This document shows positions 44,916 to 57,344 of a DNA stretch of 64,000 bases, piece after piece. How positions within the stretch are numbered: position 1 is the stretch's first letter; each line of letters starts with the position of its first letter. The position numbers and the translations under genes are program-made. The notes beneath the pieces are model-generated. The model had not been told where the DNA came from and did not search any database. It saw only the letters and a list, made by a program, of their open reading frames with translations. The stretch is from Erythroxylum novogranatense (Eukaryota; Streptophyta; Magnoliopsida; Malpighiales; Erythroxylaceae). The stretch covers positions 62,812,523 to 62,876,522 of the forward strand of contig CM057228.1 in assembly GCA_029891385.1 (NCBI GenBank). Reading direction: 5' to 3'.

Positions 44916-46048
44916 ATGCCACCTCGTAGAAGGACACGAGAAATTATGCAAGGATCTGCTGCACCTGACTCTCCGACGAGAGACGAGAGGACTGATGAGT
45001 CAGTAGCCCCAGGGAATGCTGAGGCTTCTGTAGGGCTAGGTAGTAAGCCCATTCCTTCGCAGACGCAGGAGTCTCCGATCCCACAGGAGCAAGTGCCTCC
45101 TTTGGATCCGAGGTTATTCCAGGCCTTTACTCAGGCATTCGTGCAAAGCTATGGGTCGATGCCTGACCTTCTGCGTCCCCGATTCGTAAGGGCGGCGATT
45201 TGATAGATTGAGGAAGTATGGGGCAGTTGATTTCTTTGGGACATCAGATCCTGAAGAAGCTGAGACTTGGTTGAGGAAGACTGAGAGAGTGCTCGACCAG
45301 ATGGAGTGTGAGGATGACGAGAGGGTCATCTATGGGGCGAGTTTGCTTCAGGGAGATGCTCTCCACTGGTGGGAGACTGTACCAGGGAGTCAGATGAGGC
45401 CAGTAGGGTTGGCGTGGCAGGATTTTGTAGTTGCTTTTAAGAAGAAGTATCTGTCTGAGGTTTATATTCAGCAGAAGAAGAGGGAGTTCCTCAGTTTGAC
45501 TCAGGGATATGTCAGTGAGCGAGTATGAGTGTCGGTTCATGCAGTTGGCGAGGTATGCCTCCGATCTGATGTTGAGTGAAGCTGCCAGATGTCGCAGGTT
45601 TGAGTCGGGATTGCACTTGACCATTAGAGAGAAGGTGATTGTGCAGAATTTCTGTGATTTCCAGCAGCTGGTTGAGGCAGCCTTGAGGGTGGAAAATATA
45701 GAGAATATCAAGAGTGTTGTGAACAAGAAGAGGAAGGGCAGAGATCAGTCCAGGAGAGGAGGTAGCACTAGTACTCCTATGCCAGACAGGAGTGCTAGGA
45801 GCTTCCCAGTCCAGTCAGAGGAGAGGAGCAGTGGTGCGAGCCGACCTAGGCCGATGAGGACTTCTACTGTTTCTCACCAAGCTTCAACGGTAGGTGGCGT
45901 TAGAAGGGGAGATGGAGATAGATCTTTTGTCCTGAAGTGTGAGCATTGCGGGCGAGCTCATAGAGGAGAGTGCTTCAGATTGACAGGAGCTTGTTTCAAC
46001 TATGGGGAGAAGGGACACATTGCCAGAGAGTGTCCTCAGCCTCCATGA
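44916..46048 (+). pseudogene. Gag of the Tekay-like element, two frameshifts
   Basis: Start MPPRRRTREIMQG at 44916. Gag domain: LRKYGAVDFFGTSDPEEAET, GDALHWWETV and YLSEVYIQQKKREF; then SVSEYECRFMQLARYA. An extra T near 45200 and a loss of two bases near 45508 put the three parts in different frames. The CCHC knuckle reads CFNYGEKGHIAREC: the second Cys is Tyr, so zinc binding is lost. A TGA at 46046-46048 follows. Gag forms the particle and binds RNA. Confidence 0.9.
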
Positions 46049-46063
46049 CAAGAGAGAGGCCAG

Positions 46064-49000
46064 ATGCAAGCTCCGAGGAGGACAGAGACCATAAGACAGA
46101 GGACTGTGACAGAAGTGGGCAGTTCAGATGTGGCTAAGAGGGTGAATCTTCTGGGGAGATCGAGAGGGCAGGCATCGGCTAGGATGTTTGCGATGACTAG
46201 AGAGGATGCTGAGACCGCCCTAGATGTTGTCACATGTACGGTACAGTTATTTTCTGATGCTGTGATTGTTTTGATTGATCCGGGTTCTACTCATTCGTTT
46301 GTTTCCTCAAGTAGACCCGTGTGTGATATGATTGTGAGCCCATTGGATACTCCGCTGATGGTGAGTACTCCAATCGGCCAGTACATTGTGATTAGTCAAG
46401 TGTATAGAAGTTGTGAGATTCGTATTGGTGGAGAACTTCTAGTGGTCGATTTGATGCCACTGAAGATGAGCAGTTTAGATGTGATTTTGGGCATGGATAC
46501 ATTGGAAAAGTACAATGCCCGTTTGGATTGTAAATAGAAGACAGTGGAGTTTGAATTGGATAGTGGAAAGAGAGTGGTGTTTACTAGGGACAGGAAAGCG
46601 AGTCCGCCCAGAATTGTTTCAGCTATGACAGAAGAGAGGATGATGAGTAAAGGATGTGAGGCATTCTTGGCTTATGTGATAGACTCTAGAGCTGATAAAG
46701 GAAAGTTGGAGGATATTCCATTAGTCAGGGAATTCTCGGATGTCTTTTCCGAGGAATTGTCAGGACTACCGCCAGCTCGGGAAATTGAGTTTCCCATTGA
46801 GCTTTTGTCAAGTACAAGGCCGATTTCGATTCCGCCTTACCGGATGGCTCCGGCGGAATTGAAGGAGCTTAAGGAGTAGTTAGAAGAGTTGTTGGAGAAG
46901 GGATATATTCGACCGAGTTCTTCGCCTTGGGGAGCTCCGGTCCTATTTGTGAAGAAGAAAGATGGATCGCTGAGGATGTGTGTAGATTATCGGAAGCTGA
47001 ATCAGGTTACAGTGAAGAACAAGTATCCGCTTCCTCGCATTGATGATCTGTTTGATCAATTGCAAGGAGCGAGAGTCTTCTCGAAGATAGACTTGAGATC
47101 GGGTTACCATTAGTTGAGGATAAAGGAGTCGGATGTGTCGAAGTCTGCTTTTAGGACTCGGTATGGGCACTTTGAGTTTTTGGTTATGCCTTTCGGATTG
47201 ACGAATGCTTCGGCAGCTTTTATGGATTTGATGAATCGGGTTTTCAAGCCATTCTTGGACCAATTTATCATTGTCTTCATTGATGATATCTTGGTTTATT
47301 CCAAGAGTGATGAGCAGCATGAGAAGCATTTGAGGGTTTCTTTGGAGACTTTGAGGAGACATGAGCTTTATGCAAAATTTGATAAATGCGAATTTTGGCT
47401 GAGGGAGGTTACATTTCTTGGACACGTGATCTCAGAGCAAGGAGTTCATGTGGATCCAAAGAAGATAGAAGCTGTAGTGGATTGGGAAGCCCTGAAGAAT
47501 GTAGCAGAGGTGAGAAGTTTTCTAGGATTAGCAGGCTATTACAGGAGATTCGTGGAGGGATTCTCCATGATAGCCGCCCCGATGACTAAGTTGTTGAGAA
47601 AGAATCAGAAGTTTAGTTGGAGTGAGGAGTGTCAGTGGAGCTTCGAAGAGCTCAAGCTCAGATTGACGAGTGCTCCGATTTTGGTATTGCCTTCTGGAGA
47701 TGAGGGCTATACTGTGTATAGTGATGCTTCGAGGAAGGGACTTGGATGTGTTTTGATGCAGGGAGATCAGGTGATTGCTTATGCTTCGAGGCAGTTGAAG
47801 CCGTATGAGTTGAATTATCCGACGCACGATTTGGAGTTAGCAGCAGTGATCTTTGCCTTGAAGATTTGGAGGCATTATTTGTATGGAGTTCAGACTCGGA
47901 TCTTCACTGATCATAAGAGTCTGAAGTATTTGCTGAGTCAGAAGGAATTGAATTTGAGGCAGAGAAGGTGGATCGAGCTACTCAAAGATTATGACTTGTT
48001 GATTGAGTATCATCCGGGCAAGGCCAATGTTGTGGCAGATGCCTTGAGTAGAAAGTCTTCGATTGCGCATGTTCGATCAATTTATCTTCCTTTATTGGAA
48101 GAGATGGCCAAGCTTAAGATAAGCTTGAAGCAGGAGGAGTCGGAGTGCCTTCTAGCTAACTTTCGAGTGAGACCGATTCTCAGGGAAAAGGTTAAGGAAT
48201 TGCAGGCTCAAGATGTCGATTTGAGCAGACTCAGGGATGAAATTCAGAAGGGTAAGGTTTCTGAGATAAATGTGCAGGATGATGGGCTTATGACAGTGGG
48301 AAATAGGTTGTGTATCCCAGATGTGCAGGAGGTTAAGGCTGAGATTATGGATGAGGCACACAATACGCCTTATGCTATGCATCCGGGTAGCACCAGGATG
48401 TACAGGGATTTGAGAGAGCATTTTTGGTGGAAAGGCATGAAGAGGGATATAGCAGAATTTGTCAGTAAGTGTCTAGTGTGTCAGCAAGTCAAAGCTGAAC
48501 ACCAGGCACCTTCAGGCAAGTTGAGGCCGTTGCCTATTCCGGAGTGGAAGTGGCAAAGGGTGACTATGGATTTTCTGATGGGTTTGCCTAAGACCAGCAG
48601 GAGGCATGACGCCATTTGGGTGATTGTGGATAGGTTGACCAAGTCAGCTCACTTTTTTCCGATCAAGCAGACTGATTCTTTGCATGTGTTAGCAAAGAAG
48701 TATATTGATGAGATAGTGAGGTTGCATGGGATTCTGGATTCCATTGTGTCCGATAGAGACCTTCAGTTTACTTCGAAGTTTTGGGGCAGTTTACAGGATG
48801 CTTTAGGGACTAAACTGCATTTTAGTACGACCTTTCACCCTCAGACGGATGGTCAATCTGAGAGGACCATTCGGACTCTTGAGGGGATGCTTCGAGCTTG
48901 TGTGATGGATTTTCGAGGAGCATAGGATGAGCATTTGCCGTTGGTCGAATTTGCTTATAACAATTCGTACCATTCGAGCATTCAAATGGCTCCATATGAG

Positions 49001-49621
49001 GCTTTGTATGGGCAGAGATGTAGGACTCCGATCTGTTGGGACGAAGAAGGAGAGAGGCAATTGGAAGGACCAGAATTGATTCAGACGATAGTTGAGAAAA
49101 TCAATTTGGTTAAGCAGCGGCTTAAGGCAGCACAGGATAGGATGAAGAGTTATGTTGATACTCACCGAAAGGAGATGGAGTATGAGGTCAGTGAGAAAGT
49201 GTTCCTTAAGACATCTCCTTGGAAAGGAGTATTGAGATTCGGCAAGAAAGGGAAGTTGAGTCCGAGGTATGTGGGTCCTTATGAGATCCTTGAGAGGATT
49301 GTGCCACTAGCCTACAGGTTGGCGTTACCTCCGGAGTTGTCATAGATTCACGACGTTTTCCATGTGTCTATGTTGAGGAGGTATAGATCGGATCCTTCTC
49401 ATATCATTCAGGCTAGTGAGGTTCAGTTGCGAGATGATTTGAGTTATAAGGAGCAACCAGTGGAGATTTTGGATACCAAGGACAAGGTCCTCAGGAACAA
49501 GACGGTTCAGCTAGTGAAATTCCTGTGGAGGAATCATTCGGTAGAGGAGGCTACATGGGAGCCATTGGAAGCCATGCGGGAGAAGTATCCGCATCTCTTC
49601 GATGATTCAGGTAAATTTTGA
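46064..49621 (+). pseudogene. Pol of the Tekay-like element: protease, RT, RNase H, integrase, chromodomain
   Basis: One frame throughout, interrupted only by stops. Protease VLIDPGSTHSFVSS near 46266; [22 protein letters not shown] near 46978 and [11 protein letters not shown] near 47278; RNase [14 protein letters not shown] near 47716; integrase zinc finger [17 protein letters not shown] with CLVCQQVK near 48380-48490; core [10 protein letters not shown] and [10 protein letters not shown] with an Asp-Asp pair; C-terminal chromodomain VKFLWRNHSVEEATWEPLEA near 49520. TAG stops at 46535, 46877, 47111, 48923 and 49343; TGA at 49619 is the natural end. The chromodomain would guide insertion to marked chromatin. 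Confidence 0.93.
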
Positions 49622-49637
49622 GGACGAAATTTCTTAT

Positions 49638-49651
49638 AAGAGGGGGAGAAA
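49638..49651 (+). other. Polypurine tract of the Tekay-like element
   Basis: AAGAGGGGGAGAAA directly before the 3' LTR, preceded by the chromovirus-typical AGGACGAAATTTC. Plus-strand DNA synthesis would be primed here. The giant-LTR element has nearly the same sequence. Confidence 0.85.
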
Positions 49652-51826
49652 TGTTAGACCCCGATTTTTTTTTAATGATATTATTCAGTGTGAATTGTGA
49701 TAATTGTGGTTTTATGCCTTAGTTTGATTAAATTGGGAGTATTAGTACATAAATTCGGTTTATTTGAGCTTAATTCGTTATGATGTGGTTTTACATGGAG
49801 ATTATAGAGTAAAAGTGTGTAAGGGCATTTTAGGAAGATTGCTTAGGTTTGAATGGGTTTAGGCTTGTAAAGAGGGGTAAGTTGGTCTTTGTCCCATGCC
49901 TTAGGTTAAGAGAAAAGAAAAGAAGAAGAGGAAAAGAAAGAAAGAAATAGAAGAGAAGAGAAAGACGAGTGCCGTCGGTGAAGGAAGAGGAGAAGAAGAA
50001 AGAGTTTTGTGATTTCAGTGATTTTCGGTAGATTAAAGACGTTTCCTGGTAAGTTTAAGTTCAATCAAACTTGTTGTGATTAGATTTAAACCTAGATATG
50101 TTGGATAGGTAGCAGAATTGACGAGTTAGGGTTTTTGGGTGAAAAGATGGGTAGATCCTTGGGTTGATGCATTTGTGCTTGATTTTGAGTTGTTGATGGG
50201 TTAGAAATATAGCTTGAGACTTGATCTAAGGCTTATGTGTGTTGCATTTGAGTTTGGGAAGTAATGGAAGTCGAAAAATGCAGAAAGCGCAGGGTTGAGT
50301 CGCGACTCCGACCCGCGTCATGGCGTCTTGCAGATTTTGGTGTCACGCCGCGTGCACCATGTGCACGTCGCGGCGTGCACGAAGAGACGTGCACGTCGCG
50401 ACACACGGGTGTGCACGCCGCGGCGTGCGGATGATGAGCACGCCGCGACGAAAGGTCATTCATTCGTCATTGCGGCGTCCGCCGCATGCGAATGAGCCCC
50501 CTGCTTTCAAAGTGAGATTTTTACATTTTTTGGGATATCTTTTGGTGTAGATATCCAATTGAGGTGATTCTTGATCCGTTGTGACCTAGAAATGAAGGAC
50601 TACGAGTTGTATGAAGAAGGGAAGTTTGGAATTTGTTTTGAAGGGTTCGGGATTTTAGATGGAAGTCGCAGATAGACATTTAATGCTTTATTTTGATTGT
50701 CTAGCTTATTGGAATATTTTCTATGGATTGTTAATTAAATGAGAACTTGGTTTATTATAGGGAATCAAGCTGATTTGACCCAATCGCAAGAGGATGGATA
50801 GCAGTGAGTCTGATACTCAAGCGATACTAGGTGGGTAATATATTTATGGTTATTGTGTGTATGGGCAAATTGCCTGATGTATGCTTGCTTGCATTATGTG
50901 ACATTACTCGTGTTGAATTCTATGAGAATATTGAACGTGCATTATGATAGAATTATGCATGGATTGATAAGCCTTATGGCAATAGACAAGAATGAGAATT
51001 TAGAACAATGTGAGAAATGCTTTGAGCATGAATCGAATGGATTATGCGATTTGTTTGGGTAAGAGAGTTACGGATGGAGTCACGTGCACGTTGATAGTAA
51101 AGCCTTCTCCCGGCTGCCTGCTTGTGGCAACGAGATCCTTGAGAAATCGGACTCGGATAGTTTACGGATTTACCTTTGGTTTATCTGGATCGTTTACGGA
51201 ACTCTCGAACCATTTATTTGTGCATTGCATAATGGATTTGATAGAAAAGATGCATAATACTTGTTACGTTGAGAAACAGAAATGGCATGACATATGCTTA
51301 TATGAATGTAAATCAATTGATGAATATTAACTTGCTATGAGCTTGTGTATATTTTGGTATATTTCTTGATTGTGTGACTCGTTGCCAATGGCTATGAACG
51401 TATATGTCACTGAGCTTCGCAACTCACCCCATTACTCTCCCCTCCTCAGGTGCAGATCGAGACGATTGTCGACCTTGCAAGGCATCGAAAACTTCAAGCT
51501 AGTTAGGAGCCTTGTCTTAAGTTAGTACTTTGGTTAGCCCGCCAGCATTTCATCATGGAGCATACTTTTGTATTTTGGGATTTAAATTTCATTTTTGTAT
51601 TATGTTACATTTTGAGGCTACTTAATGACAGATGGTTTGTGGATTTGGAATGATTAATACATGTTTAGAATGCATGTGTAGAATGTATATGTATGAGTAT
51701 ATGTGTGAATCGAAATATGTTTATGTATGGATGTTGGGATCGGGTCCGACGGTATTTGGGCGCCCGTCACCGGCGTGACCCCAGGGGTCGCCCTCGGGAA
51801 TGAGGATCCGGGGCTCGGGCCCAACA
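49652..51826 (+). repeat. 3' LTR of the Tekay-like element, 2175 bp
   Basis: Near-copy of the 5' LTR. The main difference is the GC-rich island (50290-50500), about 100 bp longer here and full of CACGTCGCGGCGTGCAC-like words. The donor-like site reads CTGGTAAGT near 50048 against CTGGCAAGT near 43069 in the 5' LTR, and the second hairpin has AACTC in place of AGCTC (51412-51425). Confidence 0.92.
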
Positions 51827-54181
51827 GCTCAAGCCCTAAAAATCACTAAATCAAGGCCTTAACACTTCAATAACCTTCCTCTCTTCCTTAAACTATGGAA
51901 CCTTGACATCAAGCTAGAAGAACTCTAGCAAAAGCAAGTTCCTATATGGGATAACTTCTACCAATTACCACTGGAATATTGATCTATAAATAACTTGAGC
52001 TCTTTAGCAAGCTATATTAGATGTACTTTATGCATGGATGAACTACTTTATTAAGGCATCATATTGGATATACGAGCTTGTGCATTAACATAGATATCTC
52101 AAAGGAACTCCCTAAAGATGTCCCTCTTCTTTGATTGGGTAAAATGACCAATTAATTGAGGACATTGTTAAGTTCTCCTACTATTAGATACCCTCCCTTA
52201 TTCATTAATGCAAATAATGGTGTCCAACTAGAAGAATTTGTTCTAGAGGGGATTATGAAGAGTTAGTCAATCAATCACTATAACAGGAGAATGGAGTGAC
52301 TTCCAAGGTTCCCCTTTAGAATGACAAATCACCATTTAAGAATGAAGAAATTGGGGAGGATATAAAGAAAATGGATATTCAAGATATGGTAAATGTAATA
52401 ACTAAGGCAAGAACACATAATGTGTTTAATTTAGCAGAAAAACACGACCTAGAGATGTGAGTACAACCCCTCATAAAGGTACATATAGAGGGCTAGGAAA
52501 AGCAACTTCTACCTTAATGAATTAAACGATAGTTATCTCTATGGCTAATAAGGAGAACCCCCCCAAAATACCTCTTAAATAGTAACAATCTAAAGATATC
52601 CACATAGGTTCATTGAAAGGGTTTAAAAAATTTTTAAGAAGGAAATTGGGGCGTCAAGCAAAAAAAAAGCTCCATAAACACTGATTATGCTGATTCTAGC
52701 TTGGAATAATAGGGGCATAAATAAACCTAAGAAGCAATTACTTATAACTGAATTCATAAACTTAGTGAAACCTGTGATTTTTGGCTTATTAGAAACCATA
52801 CCAAGAGTAGATACATGTTTTAAAGTCTAGCTTTTGCAAAATAAATAGACTTTCGTCTCTAATCACTCTCATCATCACTTTAGGAGGATTGTGGAAGCCT
52901 ACATTCTTAATTTAGTTAATGTATTAAGCATTCAATCCTCCATGAAAGGAATAAACAAGTAGGTTTAAAAGTTGGGATCATCTGAATTAGCTTCATTTAT
53001 GCATCAAATATCTCCTTTCAAAGGGAGACGTTATGGAAGGAGTTTAGTAGGCATTAAGCCATCTATTAAAGAGCCTTGGTTGCTCCTAAGAGACTTTAAC
53101 TAAATGTTGTGTGCTTCTGAAGCTGAAGTAGTAAGATGTAGCTCCAAACCATATAAGGAATTCATGTCTTGCTTAATGTCTATAGAGGTTATTGACCTTA
53201 TATGTAGTGGTTACCACTTTACATGGTGCAGTATGAAGGAAGGGGCTTAGTTAATTTCAAAGAAACTTGATAGGGATTTAGTTAACTAAGAATGGCTTCT
53301 AAAATTTCCAAACAGTAGTGCATTATTTCAAGAAAGTCTTTGTTCTGATCATCGTCTAATTGGAATTTCTAGCCTATTAAAAACCAAAGATAGGATTTGC
53401 CTTATCAAAATCTTCAATTACCTTGCTTCTAAGGATGGATTTAACGCAACAATAATTAGGGGTTTGGAACTTAGTATAGGAGCATAAATCTTATTAACTT
53501 TATAGGAAATTGAAAGCTATTCAAATAGAGCTATAAAAACTACACTAACACTATATAATTGAAGTCAAAACTCTAATGTCAAGCGTAAATAAGGATTGTC
53601 TTAATATCTAAAGGGGGATTTATTCCCATCTTGGTGACCTTATCAAAAAGCAATTGGAGAAGAAAGCTCTATACTCATATATGGAGTCATTGAATATTCA
53701 ATCCTCAATTATTGAAAAGAATTCAGAATTGTATCGCTGAAGTTGTGGGATTCTAACTCAAGAGTAGCGTTACCTATTTGAAGAAGGAAGATGGAGTTTT
53801 GATCACCAATCAAAAGGAACAGCTCAATTTTGCTAAAGATTATTTTGAGAACATACTTGGGAAATTTGGAACACTTGAACATTCCCCATCATGTATATAT
53901 GATACTATTCCTAAACTCATTACTAACCATTACAGTGAGCTCCTTTATAAACCTATCACTATTTAAGAAATTGAAAAGATTATGTTTAAAATCAACCCCC
54001 ATAAAGCCCTCAGCCCAGATGGGTATAATAAACTATTTTTCAGAAATTTTGGAGCCTTTTAAAAGTGGATATGAATAATATAGTTATGAAATTTTTCTTT
54101 ATCATTAAATTGCTGAAAGCTTATTAAAAAATCTTGTTATGCCTAGTTCTAAAGTTTTCTTTGAAGTAAATCACACGTTAA

Positions 54182-55290
54182 TATAGACTTTACGTTTAAT
54201 AGACAAAATGCACAAGAATGGGGGTTGAATTGTGTATCCTTTTACGTGAATACAATCCCCTTTCAAATTTCTTTGAAAAATAACTTTTTCAAAAACTATT
54301 AAGTAAACAATCACAATGTATTGTAATTAACTTCTATATTCTTGTATAAAACAATAGAAATTAAAGATTGAGAGTTAGAGAGTAGAGGTTGACACAGTAA
54401 TTTTATCCTAGTTCACCCCAAACCGTGGGCTATGTCCAGTCCTCATAATCTTTTCTAAGATTTCACTATTCTTCTCAAAAGTACAAGTATTCTTTTTCAC
54501 AAAGCCTCTTCAGGTCTCTTACATCAAGTATTGTTTTTCTCACTTAGCTTCTTTAGGCTCTCAGTTTTTCTTCTTTCATACAGAAAGATAGCTCTAATGT
54601 TTCGCACAATGAATACAGTGTTTATTAAAGATCAACTTTTTTTTTAAAATCTCTAACTTTTTTAAAATTTCTAACTTTTTAAACTTTAACTCTGACTTGT
54701 ATTTATAGCCTTTGTCTTTAACTGCTTCTTTCTTCTTGCTTCTTGATTCTTGATTCTTGTAGAAACAATTATTTAGTTGAGTTCTGTAACTAACTCAAAC
54801 TAATTAACCGTTCGACGTAATATCAGTTCTTCGTCTTAGTTTTCTTCCGCTTTGTCTTACTTTCTTTCGTCTTACTTTTACTTCTGCTTCGTCTTACTTT
54901 CTTTCGTCTTACTTTTGCTTCCGCTTTGTCTCACTTTCTTTAGACTCATTTTCTTTCGTCTTACTTTTGCTTTCGCTTCGTCTTACTTTCTTTCATCTTA
55001 CTTTTGCTTCCGCTTCGTCTCACTTTCTTTCGTCTTACTTTTTCTTCTGCTTCATTTTACTTTTGCTTCCGCTTCATCTCACTTTATTTCATTTTACTTT
55101 CACTTCCGCTTCGTCTCACTTTCGCTTCCGCTTCGTCTCACTTTCGCTTCCGCTTCGTCTTACTTTCTTTCGTCTTATTTTTGCTTCCGCTTCGTCTTAC
55201 TTTTGCTTCTTGATCAAAATGGTTGAACAATTTGTAATATTATTATTATTTGAATGTCATCAAAATTATTAGAGGTGAAATCATTTTGAC
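54182..55290. mobile_element. Unknown 1.1 kb insert in LINE ORF2, TTAA on both sides
   Basis: LINE text (NHTL) ends at CACACGTTAA (TTAA 54178-54181) and resumes at TTAACATTCTTTCC (TTAA 55291-55294). The insert starts TATAGACTTTACG and ends ATCATTTTGAC with no inverted ends seen. It has no protein domain. It contains AAAATGCACAAGAATGGGGG near its start and the minisatellite at 54835-55210. TTAA could be a true 4-bp target duplication or part of a longer diverged one. Confidence 0.6.
54835..55210. repeat. CTTCCGCTTCGTCTTACTTT minisatellite
   Basis: About 20-bp words (CTTACTTTTGCTTCCGCTTC, GTCTCACTTTCTTTCGTCTT) repeated with shuffling for about 375 bases. No stop codon arises in several frames, so long serine/phenylalanine-rich frames appear; they are artefacts of the repeat. 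Confidence 0.85.
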
Positions 55291-57344
55291 TTAACATTCT
55301 TTCCTTACAACCTTGAAATAATGTAGACCAATCCACTGTAGCTTTACTTTCTATAGAATTAGAAAGACTCAATCTAATCCTTCCTAATTTGGTTAGTGAA
55401 TCCTAAGCTACCTTCATATAAGGTAAAAGCATAGGGAAAATGTGATGATTGCACAAGACCTATTTAAGCATTACCCCTTTAAAGGCTCAAGGAGAAACTA
55501 TACACTAAAGGTGGATATCTATAGAGAATTAGATACCATTGATTGGAATTTTCTATTATAAGTAGCAAATTCTATAGGATTCCTTGAAGTTTCACCTAGT
55601 AAATACCTGACAGCTGAACCATAATTTCATCCTGTAAAGTAGTCAACAGAGAAGTTATAACAGCTTTTTAAGGGGCAAAGGGATCCCCTTTCCCTTCACT
55701 TCTTCACCATTACTACGGAGGCACTATTTAGAATCATCTGTAGGAATATAAACATAACAAGTGATTTCAAATTCCATAGGAAATGTACTTTCCTAAAAAT
55801 ATTCATTTAATATTTGCAGAAGACATTCTTCTATTTTGTTATACAAACAAATCTTCATTTAATGCTTGATGGAATCTCTTGAGTAGTTTGGCAATCTATC
55901 TGGACTACAAATAAACAAGGAGAAGAGCTCTCTTTTTCTTTCTAAGGATAATGATTATGTAAAGAATTTGGAAGTTTAACAGGAATTGTCACTGCCTACC
56001 TTCCTATTAAATGCCTTAGAGTGCACATTTGTTAAACAAAATTCTCCTTCTATGATTCCTAAGAATTTTTGATGTTAAAAGGAGAAGTATTGGTAGTTGG
56101 AGGAACAAAGTTTTATCCTTCTCTCAAAGGTTGCAATTGATAACCTCAGTTTTGAACAACTTGTTCACCTGCTGGGCCTTACATTTCATGCTGCACAAAA
56201 AAATTACTAAAGATATGGAAAAACTTATTTGCAGCTTCCTATGGACAGACAACCTTAGAATAAAGCCATATGCCAAAGTTTGTTGGGATAATGTCCTCTT
56301 ACCTAAATAGTCATACACTTAACTGTAGATAGGACATGGTTTTACTACTTCAATATGGCATGAAAATTGGAGGCCTTTAAGTCCTCTATACTTGCTTTTT
56401 AACTACAATTTTGTAATTAGTTTTTTCCTATCTAATGCTAAGTAGAGAAATTGATTATGGATAGGAACTATAACATGATTAAAAATTTTCCAATTAATAT
56501 TCTTAACTGGTTTCCTCACTACACTTTTGATAATACAAAGGAAGACTGAGCTGTATGGGAGCTTACTTCCTGAGGCGAATTCTCAACAAAATCATATAGA
56601 GAGTTAATTTGACCTTCAACTTCTAATGTCCCATGGTTGAATCTGGTTTGAAATTAACTTGCTACTTGTAAAGTCACCTTTATCATGTGGTTAGTTGTGG
56701 ATATGAAGTTATCTATATATGATAGGATTAAAACAACTAATCTAGCTCTCAGACACTCAACATGTATGCTTTGTACTATTTAACAGGAATCCCACAATCA
56801 TCTATTTTTTACTTGTTCCTATTTAAAAGTGGTATGATAACATATTCTAGTCAAATTCTAGACTCGTTACCTCTTTACAGATTTGGAGGACATTATCCAA
56901 TGGTCTTTGAATCCCTGCCCCCATATATGTATAGATGACATAAGGCTCTTTCACCTAGCTATGGGTTATACAATCTACTGCCTAAGGAAATAAAGAAAGA
57001 TTAAAATCTTCAAGGAACAATCCATATACAACAAGGAGCATTTTCTAACAACATTAAGCTTTATAAGCGGAATTTTCCTAACTAAAGGGGTGAATTTAAA
57101 GCTTTCCACTTATCTTCTTGTAAACTAGCTACTTTAATCTTGCTTTATCTCCTAGTTTTAAATGTATAAATTTGCATGCTCATTGAATGTAAACCGAATT
57201 GTATTTGCATTAGAGTTAAGTTTTGTAGCTTCTTTTGTATGTTTCTTGTTTAATGGCCGAGGTAAACTCTTGTTGTTATTCCAAGGCTAATGCCTTAAGT
57301 TAATCAATTTTTTTTGAAAAATTAAAATTAAATTTCTAATAAGT

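Larger units (their letters stand above)
42670..51826 (+). mobile_element. Tekay/Del-like chromovirus, complete but inactivated
   Basis: 5' LTR, primer site, gag, protease, RT, RNase H, integrase, chromodomain, polypurine tract and 3' LTR in order. GCTCA flanks both ends (42665-42669 and 51827-51831); removing the element and one copy joins LINE ORF1 in frame (FSSNAQALKI). The pol order and the C-terminal chromodomain identify a chromovirus, and gag starting MPPRRR fits Tekay/Del. Six stops and two frameshifts block its protein. The two LTRs are close in sequence except in a GC-rich island. Confidence 0.93.
42225..52680 (+). pseudogene. LINE ORF1 (nucleic-acid-binding protein), split by the Tekay-like element
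   Basis: The left part includes GKRLMSPFIKQWANMQWK and FLFQFSSNAQ at 42669; after the insert the same frame goes on with ALKITKSRP, HFNNLPLFLKLWNLDIKLEE, VPIWDNFYQLPLEYW and LASYIRCTLCMDEL. This is the DUF4283-like pattern of plant LINE ORF1 proteins, which bind the LINE RNA. Stops occur, for example TAA after KSRP. Only 42225-42669 and 51832-52680 belong to it. Confidence 0.75.
52686..57300 (+). pseudogene. LINE ORF2: endonuclease and reverse transcriptase, degraded and split
   Basis: Starts near LIMLILAWNNRGINKPKKQL, the APE-type endonuclease start (WN-RG). The RT begins near 53780 (KKEDGVLITNQKEQLNFAKD) and shows NPHKALSPDGYNKLFF at 54000; it resumes after the insert with LPNLVSES, YTLKVDIYRELDTIDWNFLL near 55500 and the C-terminal LQLITSVLNNLFTCWALHF and ICSFLWTDN near 56130-56250. 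It would nick DNA and copy LINE RNA at the nick. Many stops. Confidence 0.82.
41950..57320 (+). mobile_element. L1-type LINE, nearly full length, split by two insertions and degraded
   Basis: From a (GA)n tract at 41950, ORF1 runs to 42669 and resumes at 51832. ORF2 starts near 52686. The 3' end near 57300 has ATGCCTTAAGTTAATCAA followed by a T and A-rich tail. Inserts are the Tekay-like element (42670-51826) and an unknown 1.1 kb element (54182-55290). Taken together about 4.9 kb, a normal LINE size. Frames are full of stops and shifts, so the copy is old. Confidence 0.85.

Noticed and set aside
45244..45726. 160-residue reverse frame, and a similar one at 46943-47425
   Set aside because: Opposite strand of Tekay gag and RT; no domain of its own.
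54852..55272. Three overlapping serine/phenylalanine-rich open frames of 69-124 residues
   Set aside because: They come from a 20-bp repeat without stop codons and are open in several frames; no gene signals.
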